Shown: piece by piece, positions 1 to 8,460 of the stretch
Layout: the number at the start of each line of letters is the position of its first letter
Position numbering within the stretch: the first letter of the stretch is position 1
Assembly: GCF_026262505.1 (NCBI RefSeq)
Contig: NC_067207.1
Location: forward strand, 28,178,082 to 28,242,081
DNA: 64,000 bases
Reading direction: 5' to 3'
Source: Trichomonas vaginalis G3
Lineage: Eukaryota; Parabasalia; Trichomonadida; Trichomonadidae
Translations under genes and position numbers: made by a program
Notes under the pieces: model-generated
The model's database searches: none
Seen by the model: only the letters and a program-made list of their open reading frames with translations
Told to the model about the DNA's origin: nothing

Positions 1-2
1 AT

Positions 3-371
3 GTAGTTGTCAGAACGTCAGATTCTCATATGCAAGATACAGAATATTTTGACGACTTAGCAGAAACTTTGACATCTGACTTTTACAACCACTTGTTCTC
101 ATATTTTATGACATTAGATATTTCTAAGTTCAATCCAAGACAAATTCCACATACCGAAGAGAGACAAACATTGTTAGAAGCAAACAAGAGTGTATATGAA
201 CTGTTCATAGATGAAACTGACTTTGAGTGTTTAGATGAAAGGTCATTGTACGATTCGTATAAACAATATTGTCAAGAATATGGTTATATGACAGCGTCTA
301 AACGAACATTCTTGGCAAATGTCAAAAGTCTTTTAGATGTTCAGAATGGTGTATATGAAAATTTTTTCTGA
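3..371 (+). CDS. Primase-helicase C-terminus (partial at window edge)
   Basis: The frame is open from base 3, so this is the 3' end of a longer gene that starts outside the window; the ATG at 30 is probably internal. The last 40 or so residues (SLYDSYKQYCQEYGY, then a Phe-rich helix) resemble the C-terminal winged-helix domain of D5/P4-type viral primase-helicases, which feeds DNA to the SF3 helicase during replication. It lies 38 bases before the next gene on the same strand. The assignment rests on one short domain; another winged-helix DNA-binding protein is possible. Confidence 0.5.
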   Translation, partial: VVVRTSDSHMQDTEYFDDLAETLTSDFYNHLFSYFMTLDISKFNPRQIPHTEERQTLLEANKSVYELFIDETDFECLDERSLYDSYKQYCQEYGYMTASKRTFLANVKSLLDVQNGVYENFF

Positions 372-409
372 GTAAATTTAAAAAAAAATATTTTTTTCCG
401 ATAGAAAAG

Positions 410-829
410 ATGACGAAATTCATCTCAGTAAACAAGTACATGTCAGGACTTAAAGAAGAACTAGACCCATTCACATATTTGAATGTTTACTTCTACCATT
501 TTGAAAAGTCTTCATTCAGCAAAGTTTGGAACATCGAACCAGTTAAGTTTGCTATTGTGACTAAAAATGGTGCGAAATTTGAAGACTTAGACATAGAAGG
601 TTCGTTAGCAGTCAAAGAAAGTTTTGACAGAAGGTTTTCAAACCTTAAAGAAGGCAAAGCATACAAACTTGTTATACCTTATGAACCAAAGAAAGCAGAC
701 GACTATGAATATTATGAGTCTAAGATAGTTGAAGTTCAAGGTAAATTGGGTAAAAAGATTTTAGAGTCTAAGCCAGTGTTTGCTCCTAAAGAGGAAGAGA
801 ACATTGACATTGACCCAGAAATGTTCTAA
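410..829 (+). CDS. Small acidic-tailed protein, possibly ssDNA-binding
   Basis: A 139-residue open frame between the primase-helicase end and the convergent gene at 846-1298. It is not recognised by motif. It looks mostly beta, with alternating hydrophobic residues in the first 110 positions, and ends in an acidic tail (EEENIDIDPEMF). That layout recalls single-strand DNA-binding proteins, whose acidic tail binds replication partners, and the replication-gene neighbour fits. This is inference only. A T-rich tract just before the ATG matches the element's other starts. Confidence 0.55.
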   Translation: MTKFISVNKYMSGLKEELDPFTYLNVYFYHFEKSSFSKVWNIEPVKFAIVTKNGAKFEDLDIEGSLAVKESFDRRFSNLKEGKAYKLVIPYEPKKADDYEYYESKIVEVQGKLGKKILESKPVFAPKEEENIDIDPEMF

Positions 830-845
830 AAATAAAATTTTATTT

Positions 846-1298
846 TTACATGTCAAATTTCTTTTTCTCTGGAACTGGTTCAGGTTCTTTCTTCTCTTCT
901 TCTACTTTCTTTTCTTTCTTTTCTTTCTTCTTCTTTTCTGGTGGAGTTATGTCAAATTTCTCCGAACCATATTTATGTAAAAGTTCTTTGTCCTTTAATA
1001 GCTCATCTATTCTGTTTTCTATTTCATCTTCAAGAACAGCGCATGTGTCTTCTTTGCATTCTAAGAACTTTTGTTGGACTTCATCTTTCCAATCGGCGTC
1101 ATCTCTGTCAACAAGTCTGTCATTGACAAATTTTAAGACTGCTCTGCTTAATGTTTTATGGTTCTTGTCATATTCCCAGAAACAGAACTTTAGAACAAAT
1201 TCACCTTTCTTGTTTACACTATGTAAGATTTTATGGTCGACAGATGTTTTGCTGTCGAAAAGCTTGTCTCGAATATAGATAGCGAAATCGCTAGACAT
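846..1298 (-). CDS. Polinton protein of unknown function, Lys/Glu-rich tail
   Basis: A 150-residue frame with a globular N-terminal two thirds and a highly charged C-terminus (KKKKEKKEKK, then Glu/Pro-rich). No family is recognised. The stop lies 17 bases from the end of the convergent 410-829 gene. The start lies back to back with the packaging ATPase, so 1299-1334 must hold both promoters. An opposite-strand frame through the Lys-rich part is a shadow. Confidence 0.5.
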   Translation of the reverse strand: MSSDFAIYIRDKLFDSKTSVDHKILHSVNKKGEFVLKFCFWEYDKNHKTLSRAVLKFVNDRLVDRDDADWKDEVQQKFLECKEDTCAVLEDEIENRIDELLKDKELLHKYGSEKFDITPPEKKKKEKKEKKVEEEKKEPEPVPEKKKFDM

Positions 1299-1334
1299 TT
1301 TCTAAAAGATAAAAATTTTAATTTTTCTAAAAAT

Positions 1335-2210
1335 ATGTTAGAAAAAAAGTTTGCTGACATTGACAAAAAATTTGAGAATGTTTTAAACAAGAACAAGAGG
1401 AAGTTAGAAAATGCTCAGATAAAGCCTATACATGACAAGTTCTTATTTGCTCAGAATGGTATAACAGGTCTAATTGCACCACCTGGGTCGGGTAAGACTT
1501 TCACTTATCTTAAAATGGCTGCACAACAACAAGAACTAGATGAGAAGAACCCATTCTATGAGTTAGTTGTCATTTGTAGTACTTCTGGTCAATTTGACCA
1601 AACCGTCAATTCGTTCAAAGATATTATAAAGAAGTCTAAGTTAGTATGTATAAAAGACTCTGAGTTGTTAGATTGGATAAAGAAGTACCAAAGAAGAGTT
1701 TTGAAGTATAATGCTATAAATGAGTATATAAATTCTAAGTTTAAAGACCCAAATGAGGAAATGCAGAGAATATTAGAGAAGAAACACTTCAGAAACAAAC
1801 AGAAAGAGATAGAATACATTTCGAAGAAATTGCAATCTTACGATTGGAAGACTTACCCTCATAGATGTCTTCTTATCTTAGATGATTTCGCCTCTCATCC
1901 TTTGTTAAAGAATAGAGAACAAGATATGTGTCGAATTCTTAAGAAGCTCAGACACTTTAACATCTCAGTTGTCATTTGTGTACAGACAGCAAAGAGTTTA
2001 AGTAAGGATGTTAAAAGAATACTTACTGACATTGTACTTTTCCCCGGATTGTCCGAAGACGATTTCATGGAACTTATGAAAGAGTCCATGGCAGGTAAGT
2101 TTGACAGATATGAACTATGGGAGAAGTACAAAGTCATACAAGACCCTCATACTTCTTTCAGAATTCATATCTACGCAAACAAAGTTCAAATTGTAAAAAG
2201 TCAAGCTTGA
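1335..2210 (+). CDS. Packaging ATPase (A32/FtsK-HerA type)
   Basis: This is the ATPase that would drive genome packaging into the capsid. Walker A (APPGSGKT) sits near residue 49 and Walker B (LLILDDFA) near residue 178, followed by the sensor-like segment VVICVQTAKSLSKDVK. This order and length, about 290 residues, are typical of Polinton and poxvirus A32 ATPases. A longer frame opens at 1233 but overlaps the divergent gene; the ATG at 1335 lies after the gap and gives the family's usual length. The E2 counterpart at 58944-59771 is very diverged. Confidence 0.85.
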   Translation: MLEKKFADIDKKFENVLNKNKRKLENAQIKPIHDKFLFAQNGITGLIAPPGSGKTFTYLKMAAQQQELDEKNPFYELVVICSTSGQFDQTVNSFKDIIKKSKLVCIKDSELLDWIKKYQRRVLKYNAINEYINSKFKDPNEEMQRILEKKHFRNKQKEIEYISKKLQSYDWKTYPHRCLLILDDFASHPLLKNREQDMCRILKKLRHFNISVVICVQTAKSLSKDVKRILTDIVLFPGLSEDDFMELMKESMAGKFDRYELWEKYKVIQDPHTSFRIHIYANKVQIVKSQA

Positions 2211-2310
2211 AAAATGTAAGTGTTTAGTCTTAGTAAGTCTGTTGTGGTGCTGGGGCTGTCGGTTCTTCTGGCTTTGGAAGGCATTCAGGAAGAGGGACGT
2301 GAGACATTCG

Positions 2311-2565
2311 TTTGTGTCCTGTCGGAAGGAAAAACTTTTCCTGTTGGAAGGAAAAACTTTTTCTGTCGGAAGGAAAATTTTTTTCTGTTGGAAGGAAAAA
2401 CTTTTCCTGAAGTTCGACCAAAAAGTTCTCAATTTTCGAAAATTTGAATGGTTTACGGACGGACAACTGGAAAATTTTTTCTTGTCGTCGGGAAAAATTT
2501 TTTCTGTCGGAAGGAAGAACTTTTCTTGTCGGAAGGAAGAACTTTTCTTGTCGGAAGGAAGGACT
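2311..2565. repeat. 22-bp minisatellite, array 1
   Basis: About eight copies of a 22-bp unit (core TGTCGGAAGGAAAAACTT), at 2316-2405 and again at 2478-2560, with a short non-repeat insert between. Twenty-two is one more than a multiple of three, so successive copies pass through all three frames, and they carry few stops on either strand. The long frames seen here in several phases are therefore a property of the repeat and not evidence of genes. Confidence 0.85.
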
Positions 2566-2569
2566 CGGA

Positions 2570-2644
2570 ATGCCAGAAGGATTTGACGAGGCAATTTACT
2601 TTATAGAGCTACCTGAGCCATCTGAAGTCAAGCTTGAAAAATAA
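2570..2644 (+). CDS. Short ORF with DEAIYFIEL motif, beside 22-bp array
   Basis: Twenty-four residues directly after the 22-bp array. The segment FDEAIYFIEL matches LDEAIYLIEI at the start of the protein at 6859-7077, which also follows a 22-bp array of different sequence. The match suggests two copies of one gene family. The function is unknown, and this copy may be a fragment. Confidence 0.35.
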   Translation: MPEGFDEAIYFIELPEPSEVKLEK

Positions 2645-2653
2645 ATGGTTCAT

Positions 2654-3460
2654 TTACTCTACTTGTTTGAAGTTGTCAAAATACTCTGTTATTTTTTCCT
2701 TTAACAATGGCAAATCTTCTTTGAAGGTAAGTATTGTACAACCTTTCATATCATAGTGTGTTTGAGGTAACGTATCTTGAACTATTTGTTTCACATCTTC
2801 ATTTGGGGTCATTGAAATCGGTAAGTTTTCGCGATAGAACCAATTTCTGTCAGATTTGTAAATCTTAGCAAGGTCGTAAAAGCTTTTGTTGTTTCTTCTG
2901 ACTAAATGCAACATAACCATATCTTTATCTTCTTCATTTTCCATCTCTTCAGTATAAATCATATACTTATAGTTCTTTTCCTTTCCTTTTGGTACCGAAC
3001 GTGGTATTCTTTTCTGAATGCTTTTGTCTTTTGCTTCAAGCTTGTTCTCTAGCTCTTCACGTTCTTGTCTATGAATTTCATCTAACATCATGAAAATATA
3101 ACAAGCGTAACGAGGTGAAGCCCACATTGCAACAGCATTTACAAGAAGCCTATGTACATACCAGCCTCTCAAACCATTTAGCAAATTTTTACGATTTTCG
3201 TACGGAATCTCGACTCGCGGTTTTCCTCGGGTCGCAAACATATGAGGAAATTCTTCTAAAAGTTCTTTTGTCTGTTGGTTTTCAAACCAATGATGTGCTT
3301 GCTTTGTAGAACGAAGAGCATTCAAAATACTTTGCATTTGGTACATATCGTCTTTGACCGAACGAATGAGACGTAACTGTTTGTTATACTGAACCCACTC
3401 GTATTCTTCATTTATGGCTTCATGAACGATAGCAGTTGTTGTGTTCTCTGTTGTTGACAT
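2654..3460 (-). CDS. KilA-N protein with DUF3627-like C-terminus
   Basis: Residues about 20-140 carry a KilA-N-type DNA-binding fold, with landmarks HHWFENQQTKELLEEF, PRVEIPYENRKN and the WYVHRLLVNAVAMWAS helix. A coiled coil follows (EREELENKLEAKD), then a C-terminal domain like DUF3627, found beside KilA-N in large DNA viruses. The likely role is sequence-specific DNA binding or regulation within the element. The ATG at 3460 gives an N-terminus (MSTTENTTT) like that of the neighbouring KilA-N protein (MSTIGTTTL); an upstream ATG at 3478 would add six residues. Both genes share the same T-rich leader. Confidence 0.75.
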   Translation of the reverse strand: MSTTENTTTAIVHEAINEEYEWVQYNKQLRLIRSVKDDMYQMQSILNALRSTKQAHHWFENQQTKELLEEFPHMFATRGKPRVEIPYENRKNLLNGLRGWYVHRLLVNAVAMWASPRYACYIFMMLDEIHRQEREELENKLEAKDKSIQKRIPRSVPKGKEKNYKYMIYTEEMENEEDKDMVMLHLVRRNNKSFYDLAKIYKSDRNWFYRENLPISMTPNEDVKQIVQDTLPQTHYDMKGCTILTFKEDLPLLKEKITEYFDNFKQVE

Positions 3461-3479
3461 ATCTGTCCTTACATACAAA

Positions 3480-3951
3480 ATAAAAAAATAAATAAAAATA
3501 AAACTAACTTTATTTTTTCTATCTTAAGGAAATTCATGATTTTCATGAGTTTTATGCAAGACCGAAAAAAGTCGGTCTAGAGAAATTTCACTGTTTTCAT
3601 AGAGTTTTGGCGACCCAGATAAAAGTCGGTCTCGCTGTTCTTCACTGTTTTCGTACGGAATCTCTTCTCTCGGTTTTTCGAGGGTAGCAATCTTATGCCA
3701 TTTTACTCAGATTTTTGTGCTGAATTCAGCAAAAATAATGTTTAGGTGAAGAGGTGCGATCTCACCTGTTTTTTCACCTGTTTTCTCACAAGCGTTTTAC
3801 ATGGTAAACGTTATTTTTACATTATGACACGAAGTGAAGAGTAACACTTCGTCAAAAAAATCCCTGAAATCATATCTTACATACAAAAAAATACAAAAAA
3901 ATGACACTAACTTTATTTTCTGACTTTCACAAAAGACCAAAAATAAACGCT
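3480..3951. promoter_or_regulatory. Intergenic regulatory repeats of E1, block 1
   Basis: No gene is seen. Reading from the KilA-N gene, the block holds the minus-strand T-rich leader (3480-3530), then a segment at 3645-3700 that resembles bases 3190-3245 inside the KilA-N gene and so looks like a duplicated fragment. Next is a GATC-bearing palindromic region (3744-3790), then one copy of a hairpin (3825-3865) whose stem is GACGAAGTG pairing with CACTTCGTC. Similar modules recur at 5371-5870. Confidence 0.65.
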
Positions 3952-5286
3952 TTACATGTATTTTTCAGCAACTTCGTCAAATAATTTTATAGCTTTATCT
4001 ATCTCATCTACTTCAAACGTTTCTTTACCTTTTATGGGAGCACCATACATTTTCTCAAACTTTTCAAGTAGTTCTGTTTCTGCAGCTCTCATATCATTAA
4101 CTAACACAACCTTGACTCTATTGACTGTAGAGTCATATCTTAGAGTTATATTATATGTTCTTCCTATCTTATATCTTTTTGTGTTGAAGTCCTTCGGTTT
4201 CTGAACGATGTAAAGTAAGCCTTCACTGCAACGTTCCGTATCGAATGAACCATATGTTATGAAGTTATATCCAACAACTGGGTCTAACCATAACAAAACT
4301 ATTGGTATAAGACTTTTGTCTATAAGATATGCTCTTGTTCCATGAAATGCTACTGATATCATAAGCTCAGGATTTCTTGTCAAAAATTTCTGAGTAGAAG
4401 CAATTCTAACCCAGTCCTGCGGTCTCTTTCCAGATGGAGATATAATGTCTGACAAAGAATATTTGTTGTATTTCTTTGAGTATCTTACGTTTAAATCACC
4501 AATTCTAACCACTTTGGTGTCATTGTCTATCTTTCCAACTGTTTCAAACTCAATGTTTGACATATCTGTCTTTAAGTCAGCATAGTCGTTTCTCATACGT
4601 TCTATCTCTTTGACGGAGTAGTTATATTTCCTCATTGCTGCCTTACATTTTGAACATTGCGGGTTCATTTTTGCGTTATATTCTGAAACCTTACCTGCTA
4701 AAACAACTAAAGCGTCAATGGTTTTCTTCATCTCAAAAGCTGCTGGTTTTATCTGTTTGTTCCATACCTTCCCTCTTCTATCTTTATCTCTTATCTGCCA
4801 TACACATTCAGCAACTAACGAAACAAAGTTGTCGTAGGTCTTAAATTCTTCAGATTTATATATGTCAGAAACATTCTTATATACCATGTCGCAATCTTTG
4901 TCCATAACCTTATGGTTGCAATGAAATCCTAGAAACTCATAGTTTACCTTACGAATGAACTTCTTTATTTCTACTGAGTCAGTTGCTTTGACTTCAATTT
5001 CGTCAAATTCAGGAATGGTTAGTTTTTGTTGCTGAATTTCAGGCAATTTGGGTAAATGGTCGATGAGGTCCTGCATTTCATAAAGATACTGTTCATTTGT
5101 TTCATCTTTCGCACTACAGTCTAAATTACATGTTAAAAGTTCTTGCTTTATCTTCTGGATTTCTGTTTCGAAAGTATATGAAGAAGGAATGAAGCTTTTC
5201 ATCTCTACTAACATTGACGTAGGATTCATGACTAACGAGTTTGGTGCTGTAGTTGTTTGAAGTGTTGTTGTGCCGATTGTTGACAT
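3952..5286 (-). CDS. KilA-N plus GIY-YIG (T5orf172-like) protein
   Basis: The 444-residue protein has an N-terminal region of unknown fold with a CSKC pair near residue 210, then a coiled segment. A KilA-N domain follows at about 275-345 (SDIISPSGKRPQDWVRI, then DKSLIPIVLLWLDP). Last is a GIY-YIG-type nuclease domain at about 358-440 (LLYIVQKPKDF, KRYKIGRTYN, ETELLEKFEKMYG, ETFEV). KilA-N next to a T5orf172 nuclease is a known arrangement in giant viruses and phages, where it acts as a DNA-binding nuclease or regulator. It shares a leader type and an MST N-terminus with the KilA-N gene at 2654-3460. Confidence 0.8.
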   Translation of the reverse strand: MSTIGTTTLQTTTAPNSLVMNPTSMLVEMKSFIPSSYTFETEIQKIKQELLTCNLDCSAKDETNEQYLYEMQDLIDHLPKLPEIQQQKLTIPEFDEIEVKATDSVEIKKFIRKVNYEFLGFHCNHKVMDKDCDMVYKNVSDIYKSEEFKTYDNFVSLVAECVWQIRDKDRRGKVWNKQIKPAAFEMKKTIDALVVLAGKVSEYNAKMNPQCSKCKAAMRKYNYSVKEIERMRNDYADLKTDMSNIEFETVGKIDNDTKVVRIGDLNVRYSKKYNKYSLSDIISPSGKRPQDWVRIASTQKFLTRNPELMISVAFHGTRAYLIDKSLIPIVLLWLDPVVGYNFITYGSFDTERCSEGLLYIVQKPKDFNTKRYKIGRTYNITLRYDSTVNRVKVVLVNDMRAAETELLEKFEKMYGAPIKGKETFEVDEIDKAIKLFDEVAEKYM

Positions 5287-6135
5287 TTTATTTTTTTATA
5301 CAAAATAAAAAAAATAAAAAAAATAAAACTAACTTTATTTTTTATTTCGGGAAAATTCATGAAAATTCAAGAGGTGAAAAAAAGAGGTGAAAAAACAGGT
5401 GAGATCGCACCACTTCACCTAAACATTATTTTTGTCTGATTTACACTCATTACGATGAAGAAGTCTTGACAAAACATTTACGTTCATGTTTGACAAAACA
5501 TTTACGATGAAGAAGTCTTGACAAAACATTTACGATGAAATCATGACACTTTTTTCATTAGATAACTGTTATTTTTTGACGAAGTGAAGAGTAACACTTC
5601 GTCAAAAAAATCCCTGAAATCATATCTTACATACAAAATAAAAAAATAAAATGACACTTTTTCATTAGATAACTGTTATTTTTTGACGAAGTGAAGAGTA
5701 ACACTTCGTCAAAAAAATCCCTGAAATCATATCTTACATACAAAATAAAAAAATAAAATGACACTTTTTCATTAGATAACTGTTATTTTTTGACGAAGTG
5801 AAGAGTAACACTTCGTCAAAAAAATCCCTGAAATCATATCTTACATACAAAAAAATACAAAATAAAACTAACTTTATTTTTTCTATCTTAAGGAAATTCA
5901 TGACAAATTCATGAGGTGAAATGAGGGTAGAAAAGAGGTTAGATCTAACCTTCTACCCTAAATTATATTTTTGGGTCCTTTACACTCATTACGAAGAAGT
6001 CTTGACAAAACATTTACGAAGAAGTCATGACAAAACATTTACGAAGAAGTCATGACAAAACATTTACGAAGAAGTCATGACAAAACATTTACGATGAAAT
6101 CATGAAAATTCAAGAGGGTAGAAAAGAGGTTAGAT
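5287..6135. repeat. Intergenic modules of E1, block 2: 108-bp triplicate, 25-bp repeats, palindromes
   Basis: No gene is seen. A module of about 108 bp repeats three times at 5544-5870. Read on the minus strand it has a T-rich leader, an ATG opening a 21-codon ORF, and a hairpin with a stem of about 16 bp (GACGAAGTG against CACTTCGTC, flanked by T and A runs). A single related copy lies at 3825-3893. Copies of a 25-bp unit (ACGAAGAAGTCATGACAAAA core) lie at about 5450-5540 and 5990-6090. Palindromes fill 5371-5420 and 5924-5959, and a third runs across the right edge at 6115-6150. Confidence 0.8.
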
Positions 6136-6771
6136 CTAACCTTCTACCCTAAACTTTATTTTTTGGTCCGGGAACAACTTTCTCTCAATTGGAGCTGTAG
6201 CATACTCTTTGCGTAAGCGGTTCAGACCTTCCTCGAACTCTTGGGCTCTCTTCGATTTGTATTGGAATTGGAATTGTTGGGGTGGAGCTTGCTGGAACAT
6301 CCAAGGGTTGGGGCAGTAAGGCATAGGCTGAGGAGGGTAGTTCGGGAAGCCTTGTGGTGGGTAGTAACCTTGAGGTGGAAATTGGTAGTAAATCGGAGGT
6401 ACTTGCTGGAACTGAGGTGCAGGGCTGGTGCTTAGGTTCCTCTGGTTTGGGAATGGACTCGGTTGGTGGTACGTCGGACATTGTTCTGAAACAGTACAAA
6501 TATTGTTCTGAAACAGTACAAATATTGTTCTGAAACAGTACAAATATTGTTCTGAAGCAGTACAAATATTGTTCTGAAACAGTACAAATATTGTTCTGAA
6601 ACAGTACAAATATTGTTCTGAAACAGTACAAATATTGTTCTGAAACAGTACAAATATTGTTCTGAAACAGAAAATTTTTCTCACAAATTGAGAGCTTTTA
6701 CGGGAAATTTGTTCTGAAAAAGTACAAGTCTTGTTCTGAAACAGGACAAGTATTGTTCTGAAAAAGTACAA
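6136..6771 (-). CDS. Pro/Gln/Tyr-rich ORF fused to 22-bp array
   Basis: The C-terminal 110 residues are a plausible protein: a PPQGYYPPQGFPNYPPQP-type low-complexity region followed by a charged tail (EFEEGLNRLRKEYA). The N-terminal half is simply the minus-strand reading of the 22-bp minisatellite (22-residue repeats containing FQNNICTVSEQYLYC), so the true start is uncertain. The 3' end lies against the palindrome at 6115-6150. No family is recognised. Confidence 0.35.
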   Translation of the reverse strand: MYFFRTILVLFQNKTCTFSEQISRKSSQFVRKIFCFRTIFVLFQNNICTVSEQYLYCFRTIFVLFQNNICTASEQYLYCFRTIFVLFQNNICTVSEQCPTYHQPSPFPNQRNLSTSPAPQFQQVPPIYYQFPPQGYYPPQGFPNYPPQPMPYCPNPWMFQQAPPQQFQFQYKSKRAQEFEEGLNRLRKEYATAPIERKLFPDQKIKFRVEG

Positions 6772-6858
6772 GTATTGTTCTGAAACAGTACAAGACTAGT
6801 TCTGAAACAGTACAAGTATTGTTCTGAAAAAGTACAAGACTAGTTCTGAAACAGAACA
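6481..6858. repeat. 22-bp minisatellite, array 2
   Basis: About nine near-identical copies of TGTTCTGAAACAGTACAAAT plus two bases at 6482-6680, then about seven variant copies (TGTTCTGAAAAAGTACAAGT) at 6709-6858. The period is 22 bp, as in array 1, but the unit sequence is unrelated. Frames stay open through it in several phases, so ORFs inside are not trusted. Confidence 0.9.
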
Positions 6859-7077
6859 ATGGACAACATCGAGCCATTAGATGAGGCAATTTACCTTATA
6901 GAGATAAATGAAGTTGTTAAGCAGTACTTGGGCAAGGACAAAGCCAACAAGTCCCTCGGCTGCTGGTTGTCTGGAAGAGGTGCGCTGAAAATCGAAATTG
7001 AAACCGAAATTCCAATTCAAATACCAGACGGGACAGCCTACGACGACATAAAGCAAGCAAAGAAGGAGCCATTATAA
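6859..7077 (+). CDS. DEAIYLIEI-motif protein, unknown
   Basis: A 72-residue frame that begins directly after array 2. LDEAIYLIEI near the start matches the short ORF at 2570-2644. The rest is charged and ends in QAKKEPL. DNA from 7078 to about 7200 still looks protein-like, so the locus may be a fossil of something longer. The function is unknown. Confidence 0.35.
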   Translation: MDNIEPLDEAIYLIEINEVVKQYLGKDKANKSLGCWLSGRGALKIEIETEIPIQIPDGTAYDDIKQAKKEPL

Positions 7078-7299
7078 AGTTCTTTGCCAAGCGTCCTTGG
7101 ATACTACTTCCAAACAAGGAGAACCCCTACCCCTATGAAATTGGCAATTCAGTCTCTCCTTCGTTTCGGGTCAACCATTCTACATAACCTGTGAAGGCGA
7201 CATCCAACAGTTCAGTTAAACCTTAACGTTTAACTGCACTTTTTTATGTTTTTGTGTGAAAGTGTCAAAAATAAATTGTTTTTCATGAGTTTTCTACGA

Positions 7300-7345
7300 T
7301 GTTAGAAAACAGGTTAGAAAACGTGTTAGATCTAACATGCTAACA
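7300..7345. promoter_or_regulatory. GATC-centred palindrome, 3' of minor-capsid fossil
   Basis: GTTAGATCTAAC lies at the centre, with further TGTTAG and CTAACA blocks on either side. It sits just beyond the 3' end of the minus-strand gene at 7352, followed (minus-strand sense: preceded) by an AAACATTATTTTT tract. The same layout with different arm sequence occurs at 5371, 5924 and 6115. It may act in 3'-end formation or as a methylation site. Confidence 0.5.
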
Positions 7346-7351
7346 TAAACA

Positions 7352-8321
7352 TTATTTTTCAATACTTTTCAGCACTTTTCCGTAGTTATATATGAAAGAC
7401 AATTCGAGATAAAAGTTGTACAATGGAATAATATTTGCACACATTTGTTGTGAACCAAACTTGAAAGTCAGAGAAACTGTTACTAGGTGGTTCGTAGAAT
7501 TTAGAAGCAAAGTCATAAAAGTCCTTCCAATACATAGAAAACTATTGTTTGCTTGAACTGAAACTTGCATGACACATAACATTTTGAGGGTCAAATACGT
7601 TTCTATAAACTGTCAAATCTGCTGGTGGAAGTATAAATTTAAATGGACCATCTGGTGGTAATGGTTCGTTCTGGTTTAGTAACCGAAGAAATTGTGCCAA
7701 GAACGTTTGTCTACTTTCCAATATAAAAACTCTGTATCTCTTGGAGGGTTAATTTCAATCTTTTGAAATGAAACGGTGGAGTTCATCTTGTCATATTCTA
7801 GTTTCAGATAGTATGTTCCATTTAGTAAAGAGTCGTATTTCTTCTTGAAATTCCCAATAATATTTGTTCATTTTGAGTTTGAAAGTCATTTAGAGTTTTC
7901 TCAAGACTTTCGTCTGAACGAACTGTAAAGATTCTCATTTCGTCAAATTTGTCTATTAGACCATCAGAACCTTTATACTGCCCATTGAAAATATACTGCG
8001 AACATAAATGCGTTAGTTCTATTTGAAAAACAAAACTCTTCTAAATCCTATTGCCTTTGCATCTGAAGGACTTTGAAGCCAACGAATTGGATAGTCAAAC
8101 CTGTATACTCGGATAAATTTCTTCATCTGAAATAGTCCTACCAGCATTTGTAAAGAATATAGGTCTAACGGTTTTGTATCTGCTACTTTTTTGTTCTTTG
8201 TTTTCAACCTGAAGCATTTAAATATGTAAAAATATATTGTTTTAAAATGGTATGCCATTTCATATTTCTCATCTAACAAACAAGTTTCCCAACGGTCTTC
8301 TCCAACAAACTCAGCGTACAT
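7352..8321 (-). pseudogene. Minor-capsid-like gene, decayed second copy
   Basis: The ends match the gene at 14117-14967. The segment FDYPIRWLQSPSDAKAIGFR matches that gene's N-terminal part, and NFYLELSFIYNYGKVLK matches its C-terminus. It is therefore a second, broken copy of the same E1 gene on the opposite strand, with several breaks. The family is judged to be a jelly-roll minor capsid protein by context only. Confidence 0.6.
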
Positions 8322-8460
8322 TTCAAATAAAATTTAAAAAATGTCACTTTTTTAAAAATAAATTTTTATTTCATGCAATGTTTTATTTCTGTGCCGTCTT
8401 CAAGTATGCCCAGTACTTACGCTTGGAGGAGGACATGAACTTCGGAAAATACCTTATCTA

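Noticed and set aside
780-1278. Plus-strand Phe/Ser-rich ORFs opposite the 846-1298 gene
   Set aside because: They are the antisense of a Lys/Glu-rich coding region, with extreme composition.
2115-2594. Minus- and plus-strand ORFs through 22-bp array 1
   Set aside because: The array is largely open in several frames by its own composition. Only the DEAIYFIEL end has outside support.
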